From: Methylobacillus caricis
GTDB taxonomy: Bacteria; Pseudomonadota; Gammaproteobacteria; Burkholderiales; Methylophilaceae
Length of the DNA stretch: 64,000 bases
Direction: 5' to 3'
NCBI RefSeq assembly: GCF_020532705.1
Contig: NZ_JAJAVD010000003.1
Span: 1-64,000, forward strand
Below the pieces are notes generated by a model. It had not been told where the DNA came from, made no database searches, and saw only the letters and a list, made by a program, of their open reading frames with translations. Positions 48,074-57,080 of the stretch are shown here, piece by piece; position 1 is the stretch's first letter, and each line of letters begins with the position of its first letter. Both the position numbers and the translations under genes were made by a program.

Positions 48074-50158
48074 TTAATAGCGGAATTCCGCAGTGAGCTC
48101 AAACAGCCGGGGACTCCCTATAATTTGTTGCGTGTTATAAGCTGTGGTTGCATAGAATTTATCTGTCATATTACGTATATTGGCTCGCAAAGATACTTGC
48201 TTGTTGATGTTCCAGGCAGCGCTGGCATCATATACGGTATAGCTATTTAGCGTGCCCGTGTTGGCATTGTCGCTATAGCGTTTTCCCACATAACGAGCTC
48301 CAATACCCGCCTCCCAGACCGGTGTTTCATAGTATAGCCAGGCATTGGCGACTTTCTCGGGGACGTTGAGCGGGGTATTACCAGCTCGGGATACTCCTGA
48401 TTGAACTAACTCATCAAAGCAAGCATTTAACAATGTAGCATTGAGGTCAACACGCCAATGATCTACTGGAAGCAGGGTAGTTGAGAGCTCGATCCCACGT
48501 GAAGACTGTCTGCCGCCCTGCATTGATAGTGAGGCATTGTTAGGGTTTTGAGTCAGAATGTTTTCTTTGGTGATATGGAATATCGCTAATGTCATTTCCC
48601 CTTTGTGACTGGGTAGCAAGTGTTTGATACCCACTTCTTCCTGGCGCACTTTTGTCAGGTCGTAAGTAGCATTTACCAGATTCAGCCCAATCAAGTTGTT
48701 GACAGGGTCTGTGCCACGACTCAGTTGCCCGTATAGGGAGGTAGCGGGAGTGACATCAAACACCACACCAGCCCTCCAGGTGAGAGGTGTAAATTCTTTA
48801 GCAGAATTGGTTTGTCCTGGACGAATTTCTCCAGTTTTCTCGGTATCAATATAATCCTTGCGCAAGCCCACCAGTACTTTAAGCGCATTGGTGATATTCA
48901 GAGCATCTTCCATGAAGAATGAGTTTTGCGTGATCTGGGATTCGAAATTTCTCCTTAATGGATCATATCCATAGCCTGGATCAAAACCAGTCAAGCTAAC
49001 ACTTGAATTGGCAGCATTGGAATTTGCATTCCCGTTATTTGTGAAATCAAGATGCATGGAATCCCAGCCAATCAGAAAACGATTCTGGTGCTCTGCAATA
49101 TTTTCTGTCACAACAAGCTCAATACGATTGCCGTATTGCTTGGTGTCATATTTAAAATTGAAAAAGCTTGAGCGATCTACTAAGGTTGTAGATGCGTTAT
49201 AGGTGAATTTTTCAAGATTTCGCCATTCGCGCGATGATTTAAAAAAGTAAGTTTCATTTTTTAATTGCACTGTGGGTGATATCGCCCATTCAACCCGGGC
49301 GCGAGCACGTGTATCCGTAAACTGCAATTTATTATTGTCAATGTTGTAGTTTGATTTACGTAAAGAGTGCTGGATTTTTCCATCAATCAAAGGAATGCCG
49401 TAATTGACCATGGGAGAGTCAACTGCATGATCTAGCGAAAACCCAATGCGAAGATTGTCAGTCGGCTCAAACAGCAATGAGGTCATCAATTTTTGGCTGT
49501 CGTAGTCTCCGCGGCTGATATAGCCATTGCCTCCAAGCGCAGAGGCATCGATACGGAATGCACCAATATGACCAATTGCACCGGTAGCGCCTACTCCTGC
49601 ACGATATGCCCCATATGATCCCGCACCGATGATTGCCTCAAAAGAAGTTTCACGACTCGCTTGTTTACGCACACTATTAATGATGCCTCCCGCAGAACCA
49701 TCACCGAACAATACAGAAGCCGGGCCGCGTAATACCTCAATGCGCTCGTAGCCCCATGTGTCTGAAGGATAATTCAGCGTACCTGTTGTTAATAACCGCA
49801 CGCCATCTTCTGCCTGAGCTACTGAGTTGTTGCCTGTAAAGCCACGTGACGAAAAGGCTTGCCCATTGCCAGGGCTACTGATACTGGTCATCCCAGTCGT
49901 TCTTGTAACAGCATCCCGAACATAGATATCGCCCCTCTTGTTACTTGTTTCAATATCCAATGTTTCAACGCTGGCCGGTGTTTCCTTGGCAGTGAGTCCA
50001 AGCCGGCTACTGGTGGCGTTGACTTTATTAAGCTTTATTCCAGGTTTTTCTGCTTGGCTAGAGACAGTAATTTCTTCTAGTGTGTTTGTGTCTGCCGCAT
50101 ACACAGCTGTTGAGATGGTACTTATTGCTGCAATCTGGATCAGATAATTTAATTTCAT
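48074..50158 (-). CDS. TonB-dependent receptor, siderophore type (copy 2)
   Basis: A 694-residue outer-membrane transporter: signal peptide (~1-21), TonB box (LEEITVSS), plug domain (~45-160, including SSRGFTGNN and YERIEVLRGPASVLFGDG) and a 22-strand barrel ending in ELTAEFRY. It belongs to the ferric-siderophore receptor group by pattern, not to classic BtuB. It is very similar along its length to the gene 65 bases upstream, so the pair is a tandem duplication. It is probably co-transcribed from the cobalamin riboswitch. Confidence 0.9.
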   Translation of the reverse strand: MKLNYLIQIAAISTISTAVYAADTNTLEEITVSSQAEKPGIKLNKVNATSSRLGLTAKETPASVETLDIETSNKRGDIYVRDAVTRTTGMTSISSPGNGQAFSSRGFTGNNSVAQAEDGVRLLTTGTLNYPSDTWGYERIEVLRGPASVLFGDGSAGGIINSVRKQASRETSFEAIIGAGSYGAYRAGVGATGAIGHIGAFRIDASALGGNGYISRGDYDSQKLMTSLLFEPTDNLRIGFSLDHAVDSPMVNYGIPLIDGKIQHSLRKSNYNIDNNKLQFTDTRARARVEWAISPTVQLKNETYFFKSSREWRNLEKFTYNASTTLVDRSSFFNFKYDTKQYGNRIELVVTENIAEHQNRFLIGWDSMHLDFTNNGNANSNAANSSVSLTGFDPGYGYDPLRRNFESQITQNSFFMEDALNITNALKVLVGLRKDYIDTEKTGEIRPGQTNSAKEFTPLTWRAGVVFDVTPATSLYGQLSRGTDPVNNLIGLNLVNATYDLTKVRQEEVGIKHLLPSHKGEMTLAIFHITKENILTQNPNNASLSMQGGRQSSRGIELSTTLLPVDHWRVDLNATLLNACFDELVQSGVSRAGNTPLNVPEKVANAWLYYETPVWEAGIGARYVGKRYSDNANTGTLNSYTVYDASAAWNINKQVSLRANIRNMTDKFYATTAYNTQQIIGSPRLFELTAEFRY

Positions 50159-50223
50159 GTGTTTCTTTCAGGCAATACAAAGTCTTGGGAAGATGTGCTC
50201 TTCCCAAGATAAATAGTCATGGC

Positions 50224-52314
50224 TTAGTAGCGGAACTCGGCAGTGAGCTCAAGCTGGCGTGGAGTACCTATGGTTTGTTGGGTATCACTATAGGCATAAG
50301 CAGAATAGAACTTGTCGGTCAGGTTGCGGACATTGGCACGTAGAGAGAGTTGTTTACTGATATGCCATGCTACGCTGGCATCGTAGACGGTATATCCAGC
50401 CATGCTGACCTCATTAGCATTATTGCCATACCGCTTACCAATATAACGTGCACCTATCCCTGCTTCCCACTGAGTTTGCTGATAATAAACCCAAGCATTG
50501 GCTACTTTTTCTGGTACGTTTTCTGGTGTGTTGCCAGCGCGTGAGATGCCAGAGTTTCCTTCACTTAGCTCATCAAAACGGGCATTAAGGAGCGTGGCAT
50601 TAAAATCTAATCGCCAATGATCTACAGGGTATAACGTCGTGGCAAACTCGATCCCACGTGACGATTGTGAGCCACCTTGGATAGAGTTGAGTGGCCTCGA
50701 TGGGTCGCGTGTAATGATGTCATCCTTGGCGATATGATAAGCAGCCAATGTCCATTCCCCCTTGTGGTTTCCTAGGGATTGCTTAATGCCAATTTCTGCT
50801 TGGCGTGAACGGGTGAGGTCATATGTACTGTTAACCAGGCTCAGGCCAAGAAGGTTGGCAATTGGATCTGTACCGCGACTAGATTGCCCGTAAAGAACAG
50901 TGTCCGGAGTCAGATTAAATACGGCTCCCACTCTCCATGTCAGCGGGGTGAACTCTTGTACTGAACTTGGACGGTCGGCTCTTAAGCTTTTATTCTCCGT
51001 ATCAATATAGTCCTTGCGTAGACCGATGATGAGTTTTAAATCCTGGGTGGCATTCCATGCATTTTCTAGGTAAAACGCGTTTTGGGTGATTTGAGCGTCG
51101 TAGTTGCGTTGCAACGGATCAAAACCTGTACCAGGATCAAAGTTGGCTAAAGGCAGGCTGGAGTCAACCGCACTAAAATTGCGACTTCCACTATGACGGA
51201 AATCCGTATGGGTTGAATCCCAGCCAATCAAGAAGCGATTTTGGTGGCCAAAGATATCTTCAGAAAGAATGAAATCTACACGGTTGCCATATTGCTTCAT
51301 GTCATGTCTGAGATTGAGATAATCCGTACGATCTACTAGCCGAGTCGTTTCGTTATAGTCATAGACCTCTAGATTGCGCCACTCACGATAAGATTTGAAA
51401 AAATAAAATTCATTTCGGATTTGGGCCGTGGGAGAGATATCCCATTCCACCTTTGCCCGAGCACGGGTATCGGTGAATTCCATTTTGTTGTTATCAATGT
51501 TGTAATTGGCTTTGCGTAGATAATGGCGAATCTTTCCATCTACCAAAGGGGATCCGTAATTGGCTGTCGGTGATTCGTTGGCATGGTCTAAGGTAAACCC
51601 TATGCGGAGATGATCCGTTGGTGTAAAGAGCAGTGAGGTCATGATTTTCTGACTATCGTAATCTCCTCTGTCTATAAATCCATTGCCACCGAGTGCTGAC
51701 GCATCAATACGGAATGCACCGATCTCACCGATTGCACCTGTTCCACCGACGCCGGCACGGTATGCTCCGCGTGTTCCAGCACCTAGTAAAGCTTCAAAAG
51801 ATGATTCTCTATTCGCTTGCTTGCGAATGCTATTAATAATGCCGCCTGCAGCGCCATCACCGAATAATACGGAGGCAGGGCCACGCAATACCTCTATGCG
51901 CTCATAGCCCCAGGCATCTGACGGATAAGTTTGTGTGCTAGCCCCAGTGGCTAACCTGATGCCATCTTCTGCCTGCGCTACTGCATTATTGCCGGTAAAG
52001 CCACGAGATGAAAATGCCTGACCACTGCCAGGATTGCTGATATCAGTAATGCCAGTGGTACGCGTCGCAGCTTCGCGAATCGAAATATCCCCACGCTGTC
52101 TGATCGTTTGTGCATCCAATATCTCAACACTAGCTGGCGTTTCCTGAGCTGTTAACCCCAAGCGGCTCGCAGTGGAGTTTTTCTTTTTAAGGTTTAATCC
52201 CGGTTTTTCCTGAGCGGCTTGAACCTGAACCTCTTCCAATGTGGCATCTTCCGCCAGCGCCCCGCTGGAGAAAATGGCCAGCATGGAAGTCGCTAGTACA
52301 TAATTTATTTTCAT
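50224..52314 (-). CDS. TonB-dependent receptor, siderophore type (copy 1)
   Basis: A 696-residue outer-membrane receptor with signal peptide (~1-21), TonB box (LEEVQVQA), plug (~45-160) and barrel ending ELTAEFRY, closely matching its downstream neighbour. It is the first gene after a cobalamin riboswitch (52543-52715), with a leader of about 230 bases between. That strongly suggests a corrinoid or related substrate despite the siderophore-receptor family. Expression should fall when adenosylcobalamin is abundant. Confidence 0.9.
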   Translation of the reverse strand: MKINYVLATSMLAIFSSGALAEDATLEEVQVQAAQEKPGLNLKKKNSTASRLGLTAQETPASVEILDAQTIRQRGDISIREAATRTTGITDISNPGSGQAFSSRGFTGNNAVAQAEDGIRLATGASTQTYPSDAWGYERIEVLRGPASVLFGDGAAGGIINSIRKQANRESSFEALLGAGTRGAYRAGVGGTGAIGEIGAFRIDASALGGNGFIDRGDYDSQKIMTSLLFTPTDHLRIGFTLDHANESPTANYGSPLVDGKIRHYLRKANYNIDNNKMEFTDTRARAKVEWDISPTAQIRNEFYFFKSYREWRNLEVYDYNETTRLVDRTDYLNLRHDMKQYGNRVDFILSEDIFGHQNRFLIGWDSTHTDFRHSGSRNFSAVDSSLPLANFDPGTGFDPLQRNYDAQITQNAFYLENAWNATQDLKLIIGLRKDYIDTENKSLRADRPSSVQEFTPLTWRVGAVFNLTPDTVLYGQSSRGTDPIANLLGLSLVNSTYDLTRSRQAEIGIKQSLGNHKGEWTLAAYHIAKDDIITRDPSRPLNSIQGGSQSSRGIEFATTLYPVDHWRLDFNATLLNARFDELSEGNSGISRAGNTPENVPEKVANAWVYYQQTQWEAGIGARYIGKRYGNNANEVSMAGYTVYDASVAWHISKQLSLRANVRNLTDKFYSAYAYSDTQQTIGTPRQLELTAEFRY

Positions 52315-52542
52315 TAGAGTGCTCCCAAATAGTCGTTCAATTCACAATGACTGGATGTCATGTGGATGACGCTATGATGTTGGAAGGCAGGGAGGGAGAT
52401 TCATGCTGAAATTGCATCGTGCAATTTGTTCTGGGCAGAAAATGACTTCTTGCCCAATGTCTGCAATGAATAGTGAAGAAAGCGATGAGAACTCGCCGAT
52501 TTCAGGACACCCCGTCCTTGTTCGAACAACACAGCAACTTAC

Positions 52543-52715
52543 GGCAGGTCTCCTGACTTTCGGGTCATCATCTTGTTTGCGCCTTCCCGAATTAAAAATT
52601 CAGTGGCTAATGAATGCCAACAGACTCGCCGATTACAGTTGCGGGGGCAGTCCCGGATTAGGATCTTTATGTCTTCACCGGATTCCCTATTATTTCCCCG
52701 GTTGAAAACCGGGGA
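52543..52715 (-). promoter_or_regulatory. Cobalamin riboswitch
   Basis: Read on the minus strand, the core elements follow in order. They are a GC hairpin with GGGAATCCGGTG (~52690-52675), GGGACTGCCCCCGCAACTGTAA (core 52648-52636), GCGAGTCTG, the B12 box GCCACTG (52607-52601), GGGAAGGC and the closing AGTCAGGAGACCTGCC (52558-52543). This is the conserved core of adenosylcobalamin-sensing RNAs. It lies upstream of two TonB receptors and a PepSY protein. No clear T-run terminator was seen in the 230-base leader, so control may be translational. Confidence 0.95.
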
Positions 52716-52763
52716 AAACCGTAAGATAAAAAATGGTAATTTTTATTGGTGTTTAAATCAATA

Positions 52764-53348
52764 TCAGCTCCCAGATAAATGTGGAAAAGTAGGTGTTTTT
52801 TCATCCGGATACCAGAATTTTGCATGGCAAGCTTCACAGGCTTGCTGTATACGCTCTCCTGCACGCATGAGTTCTTCCGGATTTTTCTGGTCTATTGCGG
52901 TGATGGCTTCATATGCCGTGTCATGCAGCAAATTTGCACTCGCGATAAAAGCCCGGCGATCCCTGGCAATAGCTTTTTCTATATGCTCAGCACCTAATTC
53001 CACAGGATGAGATGAGGTTTCAGCTCCATCATGCGCTACTTTGCGGCCAGTGATCAGTAGCAGATTACTGGCTTCTGCCAGGGTAAGTGCGTGTTGGCGA
53101 ACAGTAGCCCATTCTTCATCTGTCTGCGGACTATGTTCTTCCACCCCGGCACTTGTGATCACAGTGGAAACAGCGTTCCAAACATAGTCAGCATTGGGAT
53201 CTATGATGGAAAGCATGATTTCCTGCACCGAAGCTGCAGGCTTGAATGGCGGGTCTTTTTCTTCGTCCTGCTGCTTGCAGCCAGATAATGTGGTCAGCAT
53301 TGAGAACACCAGGATGCTTAGCAGGATAATGCCATGCGGCCTCTTCAT
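52764..53348 (-). CDS. Monohaem c-type cytochrome lipoprotein
   Basis: A 194-residue protein with a lipoprotein signal (MLTTLSGC lipobox, Cys24) and a single C-terminal haem site CEACH (~172-176), in a helical domain resembling cytochrome c' (haem near the C-terminus). It should sit in the periplasm, membrane-anchored. It is the last gene of a six-gene operon and starts 3 bases after the stop of a four-helix membrane protein. An electron-transfer role with that protein is likely. Confidence 0.75.
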   Translation of the reverse strand: MKRPHGIILLSILVFSMLTTLSGCKQQDEEKDPPFKPAASVQEIMLSIIDPNADYVWNAVSTVITSAGVEEHSPQTDEEWATVRQHALTLAEASNLLLITGRKVAHDGAETSSHPVELGAEHIEKAIARDRRAFIASANLLHDTAYEAITAIDQKNPEELMRAGERIQQACEACHAKFWYPDEKTPTFPHLSGS

Positions 53349-53351
53349 TCT

Positions 53352-53825
53352 TCAGACAAACCCTATGAAACGGCCAGCAAATGCCACGCCAAACCATAAG
53401 CTAAGCGTAAAAACCGCAGTCAATCTTGCCAGCCATGGATTAGGTTTTTCCAGCTTTGTAATTACACGATAAAGGGTGAGCTGAATGAATAAGGCCGCTG
53501 CAATCAGGTAAAGCTTGATCCAGAAAACCGGGTTGTCATGATAGTGCAGCGCCGCGGGAATAAAGATCAGCAAGCCGGAAAATGCCAGCAGGGCGAACCC
53601 CAGCCATATCAACCTTGAGCTTTCATACGCCAGTCTTGGAAGTTCTTGCTGATAAAGGCCAGCACCGAACAGGCGTAAGCTGATGAGGACGATGGGCGCC
53701 AACACGAGAATAATGCCAATGATATGGATGATCTGGGCAACGGCCCATAGCATGCGGTCCTGCTTGCCGATGAAAACACCCAGGCCGCTGTTCTGGATGG
53801 CGCTGAAAAGTTCTAGACTGGTCAT
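53352..53825 (-). CDS. Four-helix membrane protein, DUF6644-like (copy 2)
   Basis: A 157-residue inner-membrane protein with four helices (~25-50, ~68-90, ~98-118, ~132-155). Histidines lie within or near the membrane (AQIIHIIGIILV, ALHYHDNPVFWIKL), as in small b-type cytochromes or CopD-like proteins. It is related in layout to the gene just upstream. The DUF6644 name is from memory of family patterns. Function unknown; haem binding is inference. Confidence 0.65.
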   Translation of the reverse strand: MTSLELFSAIQNSGLGVFIGKQDRMLWAVAQIIHIIGIILVLAPIVLISLRLFGAGLYQQELPRLAYESSRLIWLGFALLAFSGLLIFIPAALHYHDNPVFWIKLYLIAAALFIQLTLYRVITKLEKPNPWLARLTAVFTLSLWFGVAFAGRFIGFV

Positions 53826-53846
53826 GATGGTTGTCGTTGGATGAGG

Positions 53847-54344
53847 TCAGTTGTAGCTGAGATAAGGAATCAGGCGACCAGTAATGACTACCAGGCTCCA
53901 CAGGATAAGTGATGACCAGGCACCGAACTTGACGCCCGCAGGGACAGCGGATGCATGGCTCCAATGTTGTACATCCCTGCCCCATTTGAATTCAAACCAG
54001 GCAGCATTAAGCCCGGCCAGGACAATGAATGCCAGTTTCCACAGGAAGACCGGCAGCACAATCAATTTTGGTGCTGCTGCTGCGAACAGCAGGGCACCAG
54101 TGGTCATGGTGACGGCAAAGCCGCCAAGTAGCCATGGTCGCAGTTGCTGGAGTATTTGCGGAATAGGCACATTCCGAAACAAGATCCCGACCAGACGCAG
54201 GTCTATGAAAAAAAGCAGTCCTACCGACAGTGCAAGGCCAATGAGATGTGTGCCCTCCACAATAGGAAAGGCAAAAAGCGATTCACGCAGGGCAGTCCCG
54301 ATTTCGGAATCGTAGAGCAGTTCTGCAAATGTTAAGACTGACAT
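53847..54344 (-). CDS. Four-helix membrane protein, DUF6644-like (copy 1)
   Basis: A 165-residue inner-membrane protein with four helices. The conserved start FAFPIVEGTHLIGLALSVGLLFFIDLRLVG has a membrane His, and the PVFLWKLAFIVLAGLNA stretch matches PVFWIKLYLIAAALFIQL in its neighbour. The two genes are paralogues 21 bases apart. Together with the adjacent cytochrome lipoprotein they could form a membrane electron-transfer unit. Confidence 0.65.
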   Translation of the reverse strand: MSVLTFAELLYDSEIGTALRESLFAFPIVEGTHLIGLALSVGLLFFIDLRLVGILFRNVPIPQILQQLRPWLLGGFAVTMTTGALLFAAAAPKLIVLPVFLWKLAFIVLAGLNAAWFEFKWGRDVQHWSHASAVPAGVKFGAWSSLILWSLVVITGRLIPYLSYN

Positions 54345-54435
54345 TATTGCCTTTGATACTTAACTTGCGGCGCCATCCTTACAGATGGGCACCGCGGTTG
54401 AACAAGCACTTCATGGGTGTGCGTAGCGCAATTGA

Positions 54436-55404
54436 CTATTCTGTTGCGGCGCCCATGCCAAATGCGGCATTGTTTTCTGCACAAATACGTTCTTCGCTTT
54501 CCAGGATTGCTTGTTTGCCTGCATGTTTGGCCAGGCCCACTTCAAAATGCCATCCATTGGGCTGGTCTTTTTCTGTCCATCTGCGTGCCGGAATAGTGAC
54601 GGTAAAAGGACGCGTGTATACCGTAGGGTCAGTGAGGACAGCCTCATAGTTGTAGCGCTTGCCATCAGGACTGAAAATGAAGCGTTCCTGGATGTGGCCG
54701 TTTTCACTGATGAACTCACCGGTGCGACCAAACAAGGCCTTGCCATTATGGTTGCCCACGTCGACTACTAACGTATTGCCTTCCCAGTGTCCGCGTGAAT
54801 CACCGTTCCATAACTTGATGTTGTCAGGCAAGTGTGGCTTCTTATCCAGATGGATCAGGCGTGTACCTGAGTTGAAGTAAAACAACACATAGTTGGGGTA
54901 TTGGCGGATTTCATAACCATGCCAATAGAATGATTTCGGGATGCCGCCTGGGGCGCATCTGGCAAGAGGCTCTACCCATTGCTGCTCTACCGGATCATGG
55001 AAATGGGCCTGGAATTCCTTGACCTTTGCCAGCGCCCAAGGCTGGAATGGTACTTCACCGCTGGCCGGGTCACTCACGCGACTAGGCGCACGCTGGTCGC
55101 GGGTAGTTTTTGGCGGTCTGCCGGAACCAGGAATGCCGCCCTGGGGATCAGTAAAATTGTTGTGGTTGGCAATTGTGTTGGACCAGAAACCCTGTACATC
55201 AGGCTGTCCGTCAGGCAGGACAGGCCCGCTCCATTTACCAGAGGCAATCTTGGGAAAGCTGGATTCCTGATCTATGCCACCATTGGTCTGTGGTGGTGGG
55301 GTCGCTGCTTTCTTTTCTTCTGCAATGCTGTTCAGCGCAAGCAGTGACAAGCTGCCGAGAAGAATATACGCAGCAGGTTTAAGGCTGGGTTTTCGTTGAG
55401 TCAT
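54436..55404 (-). CDS. Secreted protein of the 'GDSxGxWEGxTLVVD' family (copy 2)
   Basis: A 322-residue exported protein: signal peptide (~1-28), a variable linker, then GQPDVQGFWSNT, a central YEIRQYPNYVLFYF segment and GDSRGHWEGNTLVVDVGNHNG. A C-terminal beta-rich part has four cysteines in the mature chain. The same signature occurs in the upstream gene. The family is widespread in acidobacteria and proteobacteria with no known role. Binding rather than catalysis is possible, but nothing in the sequence settles it. Confidence 0.65.
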   Translation of the reverse strand: MTQRKPSLKPAAYILLGSLSLLALNSIAEEKKAATPPPQTNGGIDQESSFPKIASGKWSGPVLPDGQPDVQGFWSNTIANHNNFTDPQGGIPGSGRPPKTTRDQRAPSRVSDPASGEVPFQPWALAKVKEFQAHFHDPVEQQWVEPLARCAPGGIPKSFYWHGYEIRQYPNYVLFYFNSGTRLIHLDKKPHLPDNIKLWNGDSRGHWEGNTLVVDVGNHNGKALFGRTGEFISENGHIQERFIFSPDGKRYNYEAVLTDPTVYTRPFTVTIPARRWTEKDQPNGWHFEVGLAKHAGKQAILESEERICAENNAAFGMGAATE

Positions 55405-55446
55405 TGTGTGATACCTGTTGTCCGTTATAGTGCTGGCTGTCCTGGT

Positions 55447-56247
55447 TTATTGGCTATCCGGCTTGGGTGGATAGTATTGGTCATAATCCAGGGTGAAACG
55501 ATAATCCTCAATCAGCTGGAAGTTCTTTTCGCGGTGACGATGCAGGATGACACTGATATCAAAAGGACGACTGAATACCTGTGGATCTTCTAGTGTGGCT
55601 TTGTACTCAATGGTGTTCTTGTCGAGGAATTTCCACCGCTCTACTACATGCAGCGCGTCGCTGTGAAAGTTGCCTGCTGCATCCAGCCAGGTTTTATCAT
55701 TAAAGTGTTTGACGTCCACCACGAGCGTATCTCCCTCCCAGCGGCCTCGTGAATCACCCAGCCACCAGTCATTCGGGTCGTCAGGGTGTTCGGTACCATT
55801 GGTATATATGGTGCGTACTGAGTGACCAAACTGGAAAAGAATGGTGACATCCTGGGGCCGCTGAAATATCTGGAATGGCTCCGGATAATAGATGCCTCGG
55901 GGCGTACCCAGCGTCCAGCCTTTTTTGGCAGGGTCGGCACTAGCCCGTTTTTCGAAATTCTTTTTCTTTTGTTCTAGCGCTTTTGGAAGGTATGGGATGA
56001 CATGGCCTTCTACGATGCCTGGGCCAGGAGGGGCATCGGCACGGTTGGAATGTGGTTCCAAGCCATAATCGGCGGAACTTGTAGTTTGCCAGATGCCGGA
56101 AAAATCCGGTTTACCCTTAATACGGGGAATGTCATCCTTGGCTGATGAGGTACCAGCAATCATTACCAGAGATAGAAAGGTTGCGAGGGAAACCAGTTGC
56201 CTGAAATTACCTATGGGATAAAGGTGGGGTGCTGAAAAAACGCTCAA
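55447..56247 (-). CDS. Secreted protein of the 'GDSxGxWEGxTLVVD' family (copy 1)
   Basis: A 266-residue exported protein with a signal peptide (~1-36), GKPDFSGIWQTT, an IFQRPQDVTILFQFGHSVR segment, IYTNGTEHPDDPNDWWLGDS, RGRWEGDTLVVDVKHFNDKT and HSDALHVVERW. It is a standard-length member of the family. It starts with TTG, chosen because AGGAG lies seven bases upstream. It is the second gene of the operon, after the DUF6152-like gene. Function unknown. Confidence 0.68.
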   Translation of the reverse strand: MSVFSAPHLYPIGNFRQLVSLATFLSLVMIAGTSSAKDDIPRIKGKPDFSGIWQTTSSADYGLEPHSNRADAPPGPGIVEGHVIPYLPKALEQKKKNFEKRASADPAKKGWTLGTPRGIYYPEPFQIFQRPQDVTILFQFGHSVRTIYTNGTEHPDDPNDWWLGDSRGRWEGDTLVVDVKHFNDKTWLDAAGNFHSDALHVVERWKFLDKNTIEYKATLEDPQVFSRPFDISVILHRHREKNFQLIEDYRFTLDYDQYYPPKPDSQ

Positions 56248-56286
56248 GAAATTTCTCCTGTTGCTATTCGATGATGAGGCAGCGTG

Positions 56287-56718
56287 TTATTGAGAAACGT
56301 CTTTTGCGGTGGGTGCATCTTGGGCGCCACCGGTTTCGAACGAGCGGCCATCAGCTAAAGTGGTGATGACGGCATAGCCGAAAGATTTGCCGCTTTTTGC
56401 GCGATAACCCTTGATCGTGACTTCAGTCCCTATAGGCAGGGTGGACTTGGCCAGGCCTTTCTGCTTGAGGCTGAAAGGCGTGCCAAATTCAAAGCCCCAG
56501 TTGGTAACATCGCCAGCAGAGCCTTGTACATCCACGTAAATCCAGCTGTGCGGATTAACCAGCTCCAGCTTGGTGACCTTGCCTTTGATTTGGATAGGCT
56601 GGTTGCTATCGAACTCAGCTGAGAAAGCATGGTGGGCATTGGCTGGCGCAGAAGCGAAAACCGCAGCAACCAGTGTCAGGGCTAAAGGCCCCAACAACTT
56701 CGCATTTAATATTTGCAC
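56287..56718 (-). CDS. Small secreted DUF6152-like protein
   Basis: A 143-residue periplasmic protein: signal peptide (~1-28, ending APANAHHAF), then HHAFSAEFDSNQPIQIKGKVTKLELVNPHSW, the hallmark of the DUF6152-type OB-like family, and a short beta-rich domain. It is the first gene of the six-gene operon. The operon has a sigma54-type promoter at 56817-56832 and an enhancer-like repeat at 56940. Start is ATG after AAGGAG. No biochemical role is known. Confidence 0.75.
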   Translation of the reverse strand: MQILNAKLLGPLALTLVAAVFASAPANAHHAFSAEFDSNQPIQIKGKVTKLELVNPHSWIYVDVQGSAGDVTNWGFEFGTPFSLKQKGLAKSTLPIGTEVTIKGYRAKSGKSFGYAVITTLADGRSFETGGAQDAPTAKDVSQ

Positions 56719-56816
56719 TGCAAACTCCTTTGAAACTAAATAATTAATGGAGTACAGCTTTGGTCAGAGATATTGATATATGCCGAACGCGTACTCCAAA
56801 TGTCGAGCTACAAGTG

Positions 56817-56832
56817 AGCATCTATCATGCCA
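56817..56832 (-). promoter_or_regulatory. Sigma54-type promoter of the DUF6152 operon
   Basis: On the minus strand TGGCATGATAGATGCT matches the -24/-12 consensus TGGCACG-N4-TTGCW at 14 of 16 positions, preceded by T. GG and GC have exact spacing. Transcription would start near 56805, about 87 bases before the first gene. Confidence 0.7.
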
Positions 56833-56939
56833 AGCATTTACAGATATACTTTGAAGCTTAATAAAAGAATAAGGTATTGAAAATTATGGTGTTTATACAT
56901 AACGTTCTAAGCAGGAAGGGGCTGTGGACACAGTGATGA

Positions 56940-56955
56940 TGTTTAGAATGAAACA
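56940..56955. promoter_or_regulatory. Enhancer-like inverted repeat TGTT-N8-AACA
   Basis: TGTTTAGAATGAAACA, 108 bp upstream of the sigma54-type promoter at 56817-56832. The same TGTT-N8-AACA form occurs near the other sigma54-type promoters of the locus (59945, 60693). Confidence 0.55.
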
Positions 56956-57030
56956 GATAGTGTGTTGTTGATTGTTTGTATTCGTACAGTTGGCGATGTT
57001 TTACTATTCGTGTGATGAGATAGCAGCATT

Positions 57031-57058
57031 AAAAATGCCGGCATGAGCCGGCATTTTT
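57031..57058 (-). terminator. Terminator of the large TonB receptor gene
   Basis: A perfect 12-bp stem, AAAAATGCCGGC / GCCGGCATTTTT with a 4-base loop, just after the receptor's stop. It separates the receptor from the DUF6152 operon, which must therefore use its own promoter. Confidence 0.92.
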
Positions 57059-57080
57059 AATCGTTTACAACGATATTTTT

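Noticed and set aside
52403-52705. Plus-strand open frame of 100 codons
   Set aside because: It runs antisense through the cobalamin riboswitch, whose conserved core explains the sequence.
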